A DNA stretch of 64,000 bases from Selaginella tamariscina. Lineage: Eukaryota; Streptophyta; Lycopodiopsida; Selaginellales; Selaginellaceae. Below the pieces are notes generated by a model. That model did not search any database and was not told the origin of the DNA. It was given only the letters and a program-made list of their open reading frames with translations. How positions within the stretch are numbered: the stretch's first letter is position 1; each line of letters starts with the position of its first letter. Below, in pieces: positions 23,401 through 34,573 of the stretch. The stretch is taken from positions 186,001-250,000 of the forward strand of contig PUQB01000121.1 in NCBI GenBank assembly GCA_003024785.1. Reading direction: 5' to 3'. Both the position numbers and the translations under genes were made by a program.

Positions 23401-25020
23401 GTCTAGCTTGCAAAGGATGTGGACAACGATTTTAAGCTCACATGGTTGAAGCCTCTGAACGGAACAACAGTGGAGGAGATGGATGCGTTAGCTAATTTGG
23501 TGATTGATGACAAAGCAAATTAACAACAATAGTCTCACCTTTCCTTTTCATTTCAAGGTAATGGAGTTGAAGACAATTAGACATTTCAAATAGGGGTTGG
23601 GAATACACTGCCATAAATTGGGTTGGACTTCGGCTTTAACATGCAAAGAGGTCAGCAAATATTTGCAGGTGACAGACGATGATATGTTTGTCTAATGGGT
23701 AAATCAATCAGAAGATCTGGACAAGAATTTATTGCACGCCAATGTCAAAAAGGAGAACATCGTGATGATGCCTTCTCTTATGGCAATCCTTCAGTAATGG
23801 AGAACCAAGTTGAACCTAATAAAGGATAGTATGAATCATGACAAGTCTTATAAATGTTTATTGTCAAAGTTGAAAACGTTATAAAGCAACATCACTGCTT
23901 GTAGGAAATCTTTTTAAATGTTTGTGATGGATCGGCATGTATTAAAAAATTCATTTTCAAATAGGGTGCTAAAAGATTTGGTAGAAAAGCTTAGCCGTGT
24001 AAGCATATACAAAGAAGGTATTTATTATTTAATTTTTGCACACTTACCTAATACCTACATCTTCATGTATTTATTTTTAATTTTTGCTCATGTCACCGAT
24101 ACCTTTGCCTTAATTTTTACCAAGAAGAATAGACATTGTTGAACTGGATTTTACATGAACGATGTTGATCCCAAGTGTATTAATATAGTTGTTCACTTGG
24201 TTGTCAACAATGCACCAGACAATTTTAAACTTTCAAACAACTAGCCAGACATCTACCTTCACTCCAACGGGCCTGAACCTCCATCTAATACCAAGATGAA
24301 TGTATTTGGTAATGTACGTTATCCAAACATTACAAGTCAAGATGCACGCAACATCCTCAACTTAATCAGGGGTCCTCCCAATGACGCATGGGTTTTTTTA
24401 TTACTGCACTAAGGGTTTCGTCTTGAAGGAGTGTTACCTCTGAGATACATGTGTGTTTGCCATTGAAAAGGATAAGACCATGGTTAAAGACTTAAATAAG
24501 TGGATAGAGAGGTTCTCAACTGACTACCTCAACAAACCCATACAAGAGTAGTTCCCTCATGAAAGGAGGAATCCAATTCAATGTCGAAGTCTGAGGATGA
24601 TCTTGAATCAAATATCACAGTAGATGACGTGGCTGCTGACGTGGGTGATGACAGCTGAGGTGTATATAGTGTTTTGATGTAGTTAGAGAGGTAGCTAGGC
24701 GGTGTAGAATGTAGAGAAGAAAATCGAGGAATTGTTCGTTGTATTTTGCCCCATGAATAAACTTTTAACATTCCTTCATATATCACAGTAGAAGTTATCT
24801 CAAGGAGCATAAAATTTTTAATTACTTTGTTGAACATGAAAACATTAGCAGAAGAAACCAAAAATGTCGAACAATTTCCCAAGCAGTTAAAACCTTCTTC
24901 GCCCCGCTCAGATGATAACAATGAAAATGAATTATTAGAGTGACAAATAGTTGTAAATGAGTGTAACATAAGGCATTTTTGTATATTTTGTGTATATTTG
25001 TACAAAAAATAAATTCCCAA
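23401..25020 (+). pseudogene. Copy A: second part of the ParB-like/methyltransferase-like gene
   Basis: It resumes exactly where the LTR element ends and follows 36.23-37.75 kb of copy B. Examples are 'acatggttgaagcctctgaa' (23,440) and 'gtcaccgatacctttgcctt' (24,094), followed by a worn version of the RGPHSDAWVFDYCTRGSVLK region at 24.37-24.43 kb and the VEKDK word at 24.46 kb. Numerous stops and small deletions. The minus-strand frame 24,529-25,020 is only a shadow. Confidence 0.72.
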
Positions 25021-25139
25021 GCACTAAAGAAGCTTTTAGTTCAAACATGGTCACACATTAACAAGGTAAATAAGATATCTTGGTAATTATAATGCCAGCT
25101 AACAATTATTTTACAAATATAATAAAATAGTTGAGAATA

Positions 25140-26233
25140 AGGATTTTTAACAGTGACATGAGGTAAGAGAAGGGTATGGTGAAAATTACTTGTGCCACAT
25201 GTCAGAATGACAGAGTTCATGCAGGAAATGTACACCAATATAGTTCAAAAATCGTCACTATGGGGACCACTTGTCTTGGCAAGTTGCATAAGGAGTTTAT
25301 TGTTGAGGTTTTTGAATCACTATCTTTAACTCCTTCAGTTTCTGCATCACCATTTCTATCACCTTCATAACCACTTTCTCCAACACTTACAATATCTAAA
25401 TCTTGCAAAGATGATGTATAAGTAAATGCTAAAGAGATCGGCAACAATATAGTGTTAAAAGATGAATGTGAAAGGGACCAAACAAGTGAGCTACATACCA
25501 TTTAAGAGGCAACGTTGCGCCTTGTTACCCATGGTCATATTGTATTACTAGATGTCAATGGCGTTCTGCTTCATTGACAAAGGCACGAGGAACAAGGAGT
25601 TTTCATTCATTATTATGGTAAATTTTGACATGATATTATTTTGTGTCCAGGGTTGAACTGTCTCTTTTAAAAGTTTAAGGAGATGGGTGTGTTTGTGAAG
25701 ATTTAGTCATGTATGCAATTTCACAACCTGACATTGCTGTTGAATTTGCTCAACAAGCATTGTAGTCTTACAAAAGAGGTGATTCATAAAGATTGAATTT
25801 TTGACCAGTGATTTTGTTATAAACCTCTCAAATACTACAATGTGAGAAAGAAAATTAAGCCATACTTATTTAAGAATGAAAGAATAATTAGGCTTTATTA
25901 GGAAATCAATCAATTAAGAATAATGAAAAAAGCAAATATCTCAATGGTAGATGACTTTCCTTAAAAGGCTATTTTTAATTAAAACATTGTTTATATCCAT
26001 CTAATCACTTTTGATCCATATTTTTATATTAATACCATGGATGATTTAATGAATTACTTGGACACGTGCCTTAGAAAGAAGAATTTTAAAAACTTTTGCA
26101 AGCAACATCCATCATATAAAACATACCCTAACTTTAAGTTTTATTTTTAAGTTTTATAAATTAAAGGAGAGTAGTCAGTTGCTCTACAATGTTATTATCA
26201 AAGAACTTCATTTTTCAAATAAACCTATATATG
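25140..26233 (+). pseudogene. Copy A: FCP1/NIF phosphatase-like gene remnant, 5' part
   Basis: It parallels 37.85-38.88 kb of copy B. It still shows VTHGHIVLLDVNGVLLH (25,523 on) and a better-kept piece reading YKPLKYYNVRKKIKPYLFKNERII at 25.81-25.88 kb (given here as the two halves YKPLKYYNVRKK and IKPYLFKNERII). VDDF, equivalent to the HAD motif VDDS, follows near 25.95 kb. Copy B interrupts it after 26,233; the 3' remainder is at 39,356 onward. Confidence 0.7.
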
Positions 26234-26256
26234 CAAGTTGTAATTAAAATGGGCAT
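26234..26256 (+). repeat. Copy B left terminal inverted repeat
   Basis: Reads CAAGTTGTAATTAAAATGGG and onward to GGCAT. It pairs with the inverted 39,333-39,355. One internal base differs from copy C's equivalent end at 55,729-55,751. Identity to C continues well beyond the terminal repeat ('ggctatagtcccatttccta'). Confidence 0.88.
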
Positions 26257-26739
26257 GGCTATAGTCCCATTTCCTAATAATTAGCAATTTTAGCTATTTA
26301 ATTAGCATTTTTTAATATTAAAGAAATATTCTTTAGAATATATATTTGAAAACAGAATATTCTTTAGAATAATCTATTTTGTATTTGACCCTTTAATAAA
26401 TTATAATTCATTGAACAAAAATTAATAACATTATAAAAATAAAAGTATTAAATTATATAATATATTGCCTAATATAACAATTAAGGAAGAGCATAAGAGG
26501 TACATTATATAAATATTGATGTTGTTATTAAAATATTAATATTTAAATATAACATTATTAATTAAAAATTTGTAGTAGTAATAATATATATATAATATAC
26601 AAAATCCTATAATAATATAGTCAATCTTCCATATCGTTTTTTAAATTTATATAGTTAAGTAAACAATTTGGTACTTTATTAAAGAGTTATAATAATTATG
26701 AATATTAAATATATGATATTTTATAATTTTGTAATTGCT
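26257..26739. other. Copy B: left subterminal AT-rich region
   Basis: No gene. It contains several AGAATATTCT-type palindromes (26,325-26,380) and AT tracts, and matches 55.26-55.73 kb in copy C in inverse orientation. A possible place for transposase-binding subterminal motifs; that is an inference. Confidence 0.6.
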
Positions 26740-28610
26740 TTAAGTTCAGAAAACATACATTCCCTTGCAGTTTTGTTAATCGTGACTTTATCAACGCTTC
26801 TTTACATTCACCCATATCGAATGGATTTAACATTTATAAAACATGCTGGGTCTTTTTGATTGGGAGACCATGTTTTCTCTAGGCATCCATTATATCTTTC
26901 GCTCTCCTTCTCGTGTCGCCTTTTTTGTGGTTTGAACCATGCAACCTTAACCATGCAACCTTAACCATACTATTTTTGTGATTACTTCAGGTGTGTCGAT
27001 AATTTAACCCATCCAAATAGGCTGATTATATGACGCATCTGGAGTAATGAGAACCATCATTAGTTTTTGAAGATCCTGGTAGCAATCAAAGTATGCTTTA
27101 GGTTTTTGGTTCCTTTGTCCAACAAAGTGTGGGGTTTGCACTTCCACATCACTACTGGCTTCTATGTCGTCTATGCTCAGTGATGTCATTTCAATCTCCT
27201 CTCGCCACCTTGTTTTAGGCCAAAAAGGGTGTTGCAATTCTGTACTTGTGACAGTAGGCCCTTCCAATTCTCGAACAATAGTCTCCCAATAGTCGACCAC
27301 ATGCTTATATAGTTTTGAGTAACCAGTTGCCTTATCAGAATTCTTTGGCATCGATTTTGAACCCATGCCACATATTTTTTAATGCCATCAATAATAACCT
27401 CTTGTTCCTTGAGCTGGGCACTCAATGGAATAGGGTCTGGTTGTCCTTCTGGGAGAAGTGGCTTTCCATTCTCTCCACTTTTGAAGAGCATTAACCCCTC
27501 TTTTGGTAACCTCCTGCTCTGATGGCCGTAACTTGTACTGCATAATAGGTATACCATCTCGTATTGAGAAAAGAATTGTAGCGGCACAAGGTGACCAACT
27601 AAAGAATCACTCCCCTCTTTTATATACTCGAGAAATTTTTTGAAGTCTGGCACCTCAATCACAAGCAAAGCACAACTTTTTTTGGAGATGCATTTTTCAA
27701 AAAAATTCATCATATGTGGTAAGGTAAGTGCACTTGTCTTTTTTGTAGAGTTGGAGACCTTGCTAAAGAACGCATCAATATCTTCATGAGTGTGACCAAC
27801 CATAAGAAAACTGAGCGCGATTGTCTCAAACACACCTTTGGCAACAAGCATTGACAAGTATGCTAGCACATATCTAGAAAATAAAAGTAAGTATGAGCTT
27901 GAGAAACCCTTAAGTAAAATGATTTACCTATTTTTGTTCTCGCTTGCACAATTATCCATCTGTAAAAGCAATGACGAGGAAGCTTCATCTGCAACCCATG
28001 AATCGCCTTTTTCTTACAATAGGACCAATGCAAGGAACCTCTTCAAATTATGAGTTGTTCTTCTGGGTTGTTATTATTGAAATCCAACCCAGAATATGTT
28101 GAACCATCTTGCCGTCTTAATTCAGATGTTCGCCACCTCATGAGGGATCCATGCCATTAGGTGAAACCTTTGTCACAATTACACCCACGAAGTCGGACCC
28201 TAGTTTCTCTTCTGACACTGCTTCCATTGGATTTATAGCTGTGATGATTCCTCTCCCAACCTCAATGTCATGAAGAAAGAAAATCACCTCATCCATCACA
28301 GCAAGCAAGCCATCATCTGGAAAACTCGTGCTACTGTTTGTTTGTGACTCTGTATTTTTGTGTCAGCCTTGACTTCATCCAAATTCCACAATACATGAGA
28401 ACCCTCCTCAAATTCCATTTTCCGGAACCTCAACATGCTTGAAATGGTGTTCACCCATATGTACACACAAGATCCTTGGGCAATATTGTGACATGATGCA
28501 TTATCATCTCAAACTTCCACAGTTCCAGTGCCAACTATCTCGTTGTTTCGAAGAAGACATACTTTATTTCCAGTATTATACATATTGTCCTGCACATAAA
28601 TAATTGTGTT
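26740..28610 (-). pseudogene. Copy B: transposase-like gene with internal deletion
   Basis: The minus strand encodes VLAYLSMLVAKGVFETIA (27.8 kb) and FLMVGHTHEDIDAFFSKVS, then the long C-terminal part (KSMPKNSDKATGYSKLYKHV; PHFVGQRNQKPKAYFD), all close to copy C. Upstream, QMDNC-like sequence (27.95 kb) runs straight into sequence equivalent to 52.74 kb of copy C, so about 1.27 kb, including the first catalytic motif, is missing. The intron before YVLAYL (GT-AG, about 54 bp) is kept. A stop falls at 27,001-27,003 after QPIWMG; in copy C this frame continues to the end near 55,249. The 5' part (28.08-28.6 kb) matches 52.13-52.69 kb of copy C. Confidence 0.8.
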
Positions 28611-28737
28611 ATTTATGATATCTGTTTATGCAATATTTCTAAAAAATCAGAACTGCGGTTGCTTAATAAGATGCATGTGCAATAATACATAATTATGTAT
28701 AGAGATAATATCTCATGCTTTATTAATACAACTAATG

Positions 28738-29465
28738 GGCAGGATTAATCCTGCCCGCGACTCCCTCAGGAATGCGGCGTCTTGGGAGGACTGGCGGGAT
28801 TAATCCCGCCGCCGATTCCCTCCCGCGAGGAAGAATCGGCGAGATTAATTCCGCTGCCGGATCTTCCTCGTCGGAGAGAGGCGGCGGGATTAATCCCGCC
28901 GCTGACTCCCTTCGACGAGGAAGAAGCGGCGGGATTAATCCGCCCCGGATCTTCTTCGTCGGAGATGCGGCAGGATTAATCCCGCCGTGGACTCCCTCCG
29001 ACGAGGAAGTACCGGCGGGATTAATCCCGCCGTCGGATCTTCCTCGTCAGAGAGAGGCAGCGGGATTAATCCCACCGCAAATCCCTCCGACGAGGAAGAG
29101 GGGGCGGGATTAATCCCGCCCACAACTCTGACGATGGGGAATAGGCGGCGGGATTAATCCGCCCACAACTCTCTCCGAGCTATGATTTCAAAGAGATCTC
29201 GGGATGAATCCTGCCCATAAATATTTAAAACAGGGAAGTGGTGGCGAGATTAATCCCGCCACCCCTTCTCTGCCTCCTAAAATGGTTGGCGAGATTAATC
29301 CCGTAAATAACTCTTTCTAATAAATTCAAATAACTCTTTATCAGTTGAGAGATTTATTGGCGGGATTAATCCTGCCGCTCTTTTTAAGAGGCGGAGAAGT
29401 ATTGCCCTGACTAATTCTGCCATATCTATCAAAGAGATGGTGACCGGATTAATCCCGTCGCCCCA
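28738..29465. repeat. Copy B: palindrome array 1, upstream of the transposase gene
   Basis: Some fifteen units of the perfect 18-bp palindrome GGCGGGATTAATCCCGCC or close variants, spaced about 30-60 bp. Spacers are themselves similar ('ctccctccgacgaggaag', 'gatcttcctcgtcggagag'). GC content is far above the surroundings. The array starts about 130 bp upstream of the transposase 5' sequence. Open frames read across it on both strands give only repeated GGINPA or AGLIPP words and are not genes. Confidence 0.92.
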
Positions 29466-30850
29466 GCTAACCGATAATATTAAGTTAGAAGTATATTTAA
29501 ACGGATAAATCCCTAATAAAATATATTGTAATCCTAATGCATTCTTAAATCCCTAAATTTTAAAATTTAAGAAGAGAATGTAAGAAAGTGAATCTTTATA
29601 AATATATTTAAATTTGTTTATAATACTTACTTGTAAACAGCACTGAAGGCGCTGTGCTTTCCTATAAACAATAGCGCACCCAATTTAGTGTCGTTCCTGA
29701 GCTGATTACTAAAAAGAAAAAAGAAAATCTGAAGAGTGAAAAATAAGAGAATGAAGAAACCCTTGTCGGAGAAAGAACCAGATCTGAATTTGAGTGGGAA
29801 ATTAAATGCATTTTTAAATTTACATGTCAGACCGACAATACTTATGTCAGAAATTCAAAATTTTTGAAAATAACATAAAAGAAAATTTAAAATGAGTTGA
29901 AACAAATAACCGACAGTCTAACATATATACTCTCCAATTCCAATAAGTGTTTTAAAATTGCATTTAATGTCATTCAAGTGATTCAAGCTATTTAATATTA
30001 CAAAATTTTTGTAATTATTCTACATTCTTAATATTCAAGTATATATTATTAAGTTTATACTATATATAATATACACTAATACAATAAATAAATGGATAAT
30101 TATTATGTATCATTTAAAATATATTCATAGTTGTTTATTATTATTATTTTCTTAATTACCGAGTAATTAATTTACATTTCCTACTATTAATGGGATATCT
30201 TTATTATTTTCTTAATATTATTCCAATATTAAACCTGATTATCATAATTAATTAGTCTTATTCTTAATTATCTCAGTAATTATTCTACATTGTATATATT
30301 AATGGGATTTTCTCATTAATTTGTTATTATTTCAAGAATATTCCTATGTTAAACCTTATTATCAATATTAAATTAATATATATTATTAAACTATATATTG
30401 ACTATATATTAGATAAAATGATGTATTATTATGTATAATTTTAAAATATGTTCATAGTGTGTATATTAATATCATTTTCTTAATTACTTGAGTAATTAAT
30501 CTTCTTTATATTAATGCGATATTCTTTATTATTTTCTTATTATTCCAAGAATATTTCAATATTAAACATGATTATTATAATTAATTTAGTTAATTATTTT
30601 CAGTATTCTTGATCTACATTTGTATATATTAATGGGTTTTCTCAATTAATTTCTTATTATTCAAGAATATTCTAGTGTTAAACCTATTATCAATATTAAA
30701 TTAATATGGCTATATATTAGATAAAATCATATATTATTAGTATAATTTAAAATATGTTCATAGTGTGTTTATTAATATTATTTTCTTAATTATTCGATGT
30801 TTGTTTTGCACACATATATAAACACAATCATAAATTTATATATACACATG
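29466..30850. repeat. Copy B: AT-rich spacer with a roughly 320-bp tandem repeat
   Basis: No gene. 'taaaatatgttcatagtgtg' or close variants recur near 30,116, 30,442 and 30,742, giving a tandem period of about 315-325 bp. Within each unit 'attaatggg' and 'caagaatattc' words repeat. Copy C shows the same structure at 50.08-50.76 kb. Confidence 0.7.
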
Positions 30851-32279
30851 CACACGCATTAGAAAGCACTTACAGAGACACATATGCACACACATGCACA
30901 TTGCCCTAAACCAAACTTGAGAAATTATATGACATCATATTATCATCTTCAACGCATGTATGATCTATATGTACTCAGTCTGTGTGTATGTAACACATTA
31001 AATTTACACAATGTAATATATATGTATATCTGTGTGTTTACACATGTGTATGTATATATGTGTACTAATATATGCAATGTGTACAATTTTCATTTGTTAA
31101 CACTCTCTCTCTTCTCTCATACATACACAGTGTCACCATACATAATCCCTTTTCTCATACATACACACCATGCATGATCATGATCCATAATATGTAGCCT
31201 GTCTCTTCTCTTATACATACACACCATGCATGATCCATAATATGTACTGATGTTACATATTATGTAATATGTATAATGTATATTTGTGTATAATATGTGT
31301 ATGTATATGTGTATTAATATATGCAATGTGTACAAAATTAATTTTTAACACTCACTCCTCTCATACATACACACCATGCATGATCCATCCTAACCTTAAA
31401 CCCTATGTAACACATTGAATTTACACATGTAATATGTATGTATGTCTGTGTGTATACACGTGTGTATGTATATGTGTGTATTAATATATGCAATGTGTAT
31501 GAATTTAATTTACTAACACTCTCTCTCTTCTCTCAAACATACACACCATGCATGATCCATAATATGTATTGTCTCTCTTCTCTCATACATACACACCATG
31601 CATGATCCATAATATGTACTCTGTCTCTCTAATTAATATGTACTATGTATGTCTATGTGTATATATGTATCGCTGCATGTGAAACTTTAACACTCTCATG
31701 GACACACACATGTTAAACCCCTGCATGATTTTTATTCTTGAGGTGTATGTGAAACACCCATAAGCTGATAATAATGAAAGAATATTCGTTTAGGGCGAAT
31801 CTATAGTTTATTCTTTTTAGGGTTTAGGTATATTCTTAAAAGGAATATTCGATTAGGGTTAATATATATTCTATTCCTTTTAGGGTTTAGGTATATTCCT
31901 AGGTTTCAAGAAGTAAGGCGGCGGAGGCGGCGGCTGTGAGATCATATCTCTTTCTCACACACAGGTGAGATCTCTCTCTCTCTCTCTCACGCACTCCTTT
32001 ATTTATTTATTTTTATTCACATATATATTTATATGTGTGTGTATTTTAATAATAATTTAGATCTTTATCTCTCGCACACACACGCACACTCGTATACATA
32101 TACACACACAGATATATATTATATATAATATATATATATATATATTTATCTGTGTGTGTTTGTGTTGTATATCTGTATAATTTTATTAATTTATTAATTT
32201 TATCTCTTGCACACGCACGCACACTCCTGTTTATCTGTATGATTTTATTTGTTTCGCTCACACACACATACTCACGATA

Positions 32280-32343
<64 letters not shown>

Positions 32344-32654
32344 CATGTAATATACATACATATATTATGTGTACCAGTATTTATATAATTCTATTTATTT
32401 ATCTATCTCTCGCACACACACGCACACTCCTGTATATATATGTGTGTGTGTGTGTGTTTGTTTATCTGTATGATTTTATTTGTTTCACACACGCATACAC
32501 ACGATATACATATACATATATACATACTATGTACATATATACATACATATATTATGTGTACCAGTATCTGTATAATTTTATTTATTTATCTATCTCTCGC
32601 ACACACACGCACACTCCTGTATATACATATACATATACATAAATATACATATAC

Positions 32655-32686
<32 letters not shown>

Positions 32687-32835
32687 ATCTGTATAATTTA
32701 ATTTATTTAGCACACACATACGATATACATATACATATGCATATGTGTGTGTGTATCAGTATAATTTTATCTGATTTGTCTATCTCTGTGCCACACACGC
32801 ACTCTCACATATACATATAAATATATATATGTTGT
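30850..32835. repeat. Copy B: minisatellite and CA/TG microsatellite field
   Basis: 31,100-31,640 holds several copies of a roughly 50-60-bp minisatellite with 'catacatacacaccatgcat' and 'gatccataatatgta'. 31,790-31,910 has three 'tagggttta' words. 31,960-32,835 is CA/TG-rich and includes a pure (AC) run of about 19 units at 32,288-32,327. A 'ctctcgcacacacacgcaca' motif recurs about five times. All frames here are low-complexity. Confidence 0.88.
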
Positions 32836-34235
32836 AGCGGCGGGATTAATCCCGCCCCTATATGGTGAGACGTGTGTAGCGGTGGGATTAATCCCACCGC
32901 TATATGGTTAGACCCTCGGCGGCGGATTAATCTTGCCGCCCTTTAGGCAGGCTATTTGGTTAGCCTCATGAGCGGTGGGATTAATCCCGCTGCCCATGAG
33001 GCTAACCGAAGAGCGACGGGATTAATCTCACCGGCCATGGGCTGCATGCTAGGCCTAAGCGGCAGGATTAATCCCGCCGCCTACGCATGCCCTGCGCAAA
33101 ATCCGGCGGGATTTATCCCGCCGCTAATGGCTTGTCTGAAGGGTCTAGGCGGCGAGATTAATCCCACTGGATTTCGCATAGGGCATGGGCGTCCGGCGGG
33201 ATTAATCCCGCCGGCCATGGGCGTCTGGCGGGATTAATCCTGCCGGCCATGGGCTGCGTGCTGGGCCTAGGTGGCGGGATTAATCCGCCGCCTACGCATG
33301 CCCTGCGCGAAATCCGGCGGGATTTATCCCGCCGCTAATGGCCTGTCCGAAGGGTCTAGGCGGCGGGATTAATCCCGCCAGATTCCGCACAGGGCATGGG
33401 CATCTGGCGGGATTAATCCCGCCGCCCATGGCTACGTGCTGGGCCTAGGCAACGGGATTAATCCCGCCGCATACGCATGCCCTGCCTGGAATCGGGCGGG
33501 ATTTATCTCGCCGCCAAAGGCCTGGCTGAAGGGCCTAGGTGCGGGATTAATCCCGCCGGATTCCGCACAGGGCATTGGCGTCCGGCGGGATTATCCGCCG
33601 CCATGGCGCGTGCTGAGCCTAGGCGGGGATTAATCCCGCATACGCATGCCCTGCCCAATCGGGTGGGATTATCCCGCCGCCAAAGGCCTGAAGGGCCTAG
33701 GGCGGGATTAATCCGCTGGATTCTGCATAGGGCATTGGCGTCCGGCGGGATTAATCCGCCCCATGCTGCGTGCTGGGCCTAGGCGGCGGGATTAATCCCG
33801 CGATTCAGGGCATTGGTCGGCGGATTAATCCGCGCCTAGGGCCGAGTGAAGGCCTGGGGGCGGGATTAATCCCGCCAGCCTTCAATGCCTGTTGGAGGAA
33901 TGAATCCCCACCCTTTTTTTTCTCCATTGGTGAGTCGGACCAATCCCAAACGTTTCTGTCTGAGACGTAGAAGGTTTACAACATACCAATGGAGGACTGG
34001 GAAGGGTGGCGAGATTCATTTAACCATCCCTTACATGGTGGGCGAGATTAATCCCGCCCCTTTCTGGAGTCACTGAAGGGGTGTGCCAAATAAATCCTGC
34101 CAGTTCTCTCTGAGACCGAGAAGGGTGGCAAGATTAATTCCGCACTCCCGTTCAAGGCCTCCAGAAAGGTGGCGAGATTAATCCCGCCCACTCTTTCAGG
34201 AGGCATTGAAGGGGTGGCGAGATTAATCCCGCCGC
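32836..34235. repeat. Copy B: palindrome array 2, upstream of the cargo genes
   Basis: The largest array: roughly 30 or more GGCGGGATTAATCCCGCC units. In 33.05-33.85 kb they form a higher-order repeat of about 170-210 bp that contains four palindromes and the landmarks 'cgcatgccctgc', 'ggcctgtccgaagggtctag', 'ccgcacagggcat' and 'ggccatgggctgcgtgctgg'. Many half-worn units ('cgggatttatcccg') are present. It ends about 110 bp before the 87-bp hairpin. The frames inside it (33,436-33,970 and others) are repeat artefacts. Confidence 0.92.
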
Positions 34236-34347
34236 ACCTTCCATGTGAATATATATGTGTATTAGTATATATAAGTTGCATATCTCATTTTATTTACTTT
34301 TATCATCTTATCATAATATTTCGAGTAAAAGCTAGGAATCTATGTAA

Positions 34348-34434
34348 AACTGTCCAGAGCTCACATTTGTGGTGGTTCTAAAACGAAATGTTATCTTTCT
34401 TTTGCACTAGCACAAATGTGAGCTTTGGACAGTT
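34348..34434. repeat. Copy B: 87-bp hairpin upstream of the cargo gene
   Basis: Two 24-bp arms (34,348-34,371 and 34,411-34,434; aactgtccagagctcacatt against its complement, two mismatches) flank a loop of about 39 bp. Copy C has the same structure at 46,916-47,002, with changes mostly in one arm. It sits about 140 bp before the start codon at 34,574. It could be a 5' leader stem-loop or a tiny fold-back insert fixed in the family. Confidence 0.82.
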
Positions 34435-34573
34435 AATTCTTACTTCTCTCTGTGTATTATTTTTGTATATTCGGGTTTATACAAGTGTGTGTGCGTTTTT
34501 ATATGATTTGTATTCATAGTGTATTATTTTGCAGAAGGACGATTTAATTAAACAAGGAGATCGAGTCATTAGT

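Noticed and set aside
28772-29123. Overlapping frames on both strands in array 1 (about 60-113 codons)
   Set aside because: They are translations of the palindrome and its spacers (GGINPA/AGLIPP repeats); no start context, no conserved protein between copies.
28738-29465. CRISPR-like array
   Set aside because: Palindromic repeat units with similar, not unique, spacers in a eukaryotic transposon; no cas genes.
28738-34235. Palindrome as plant E2F or homeodomain site
   Set aside because: GGCGGGA and GGATTA resemble such sites, but neither consensus fits fully and nothing in the sequence ties them to host factors; left as an unproved thought.
32956-34281. Frames across array 2, and 47,143-48,077 in copy C
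   Set aside because: Same repeat artefact; frame lengths differ between B and C according to unit number.
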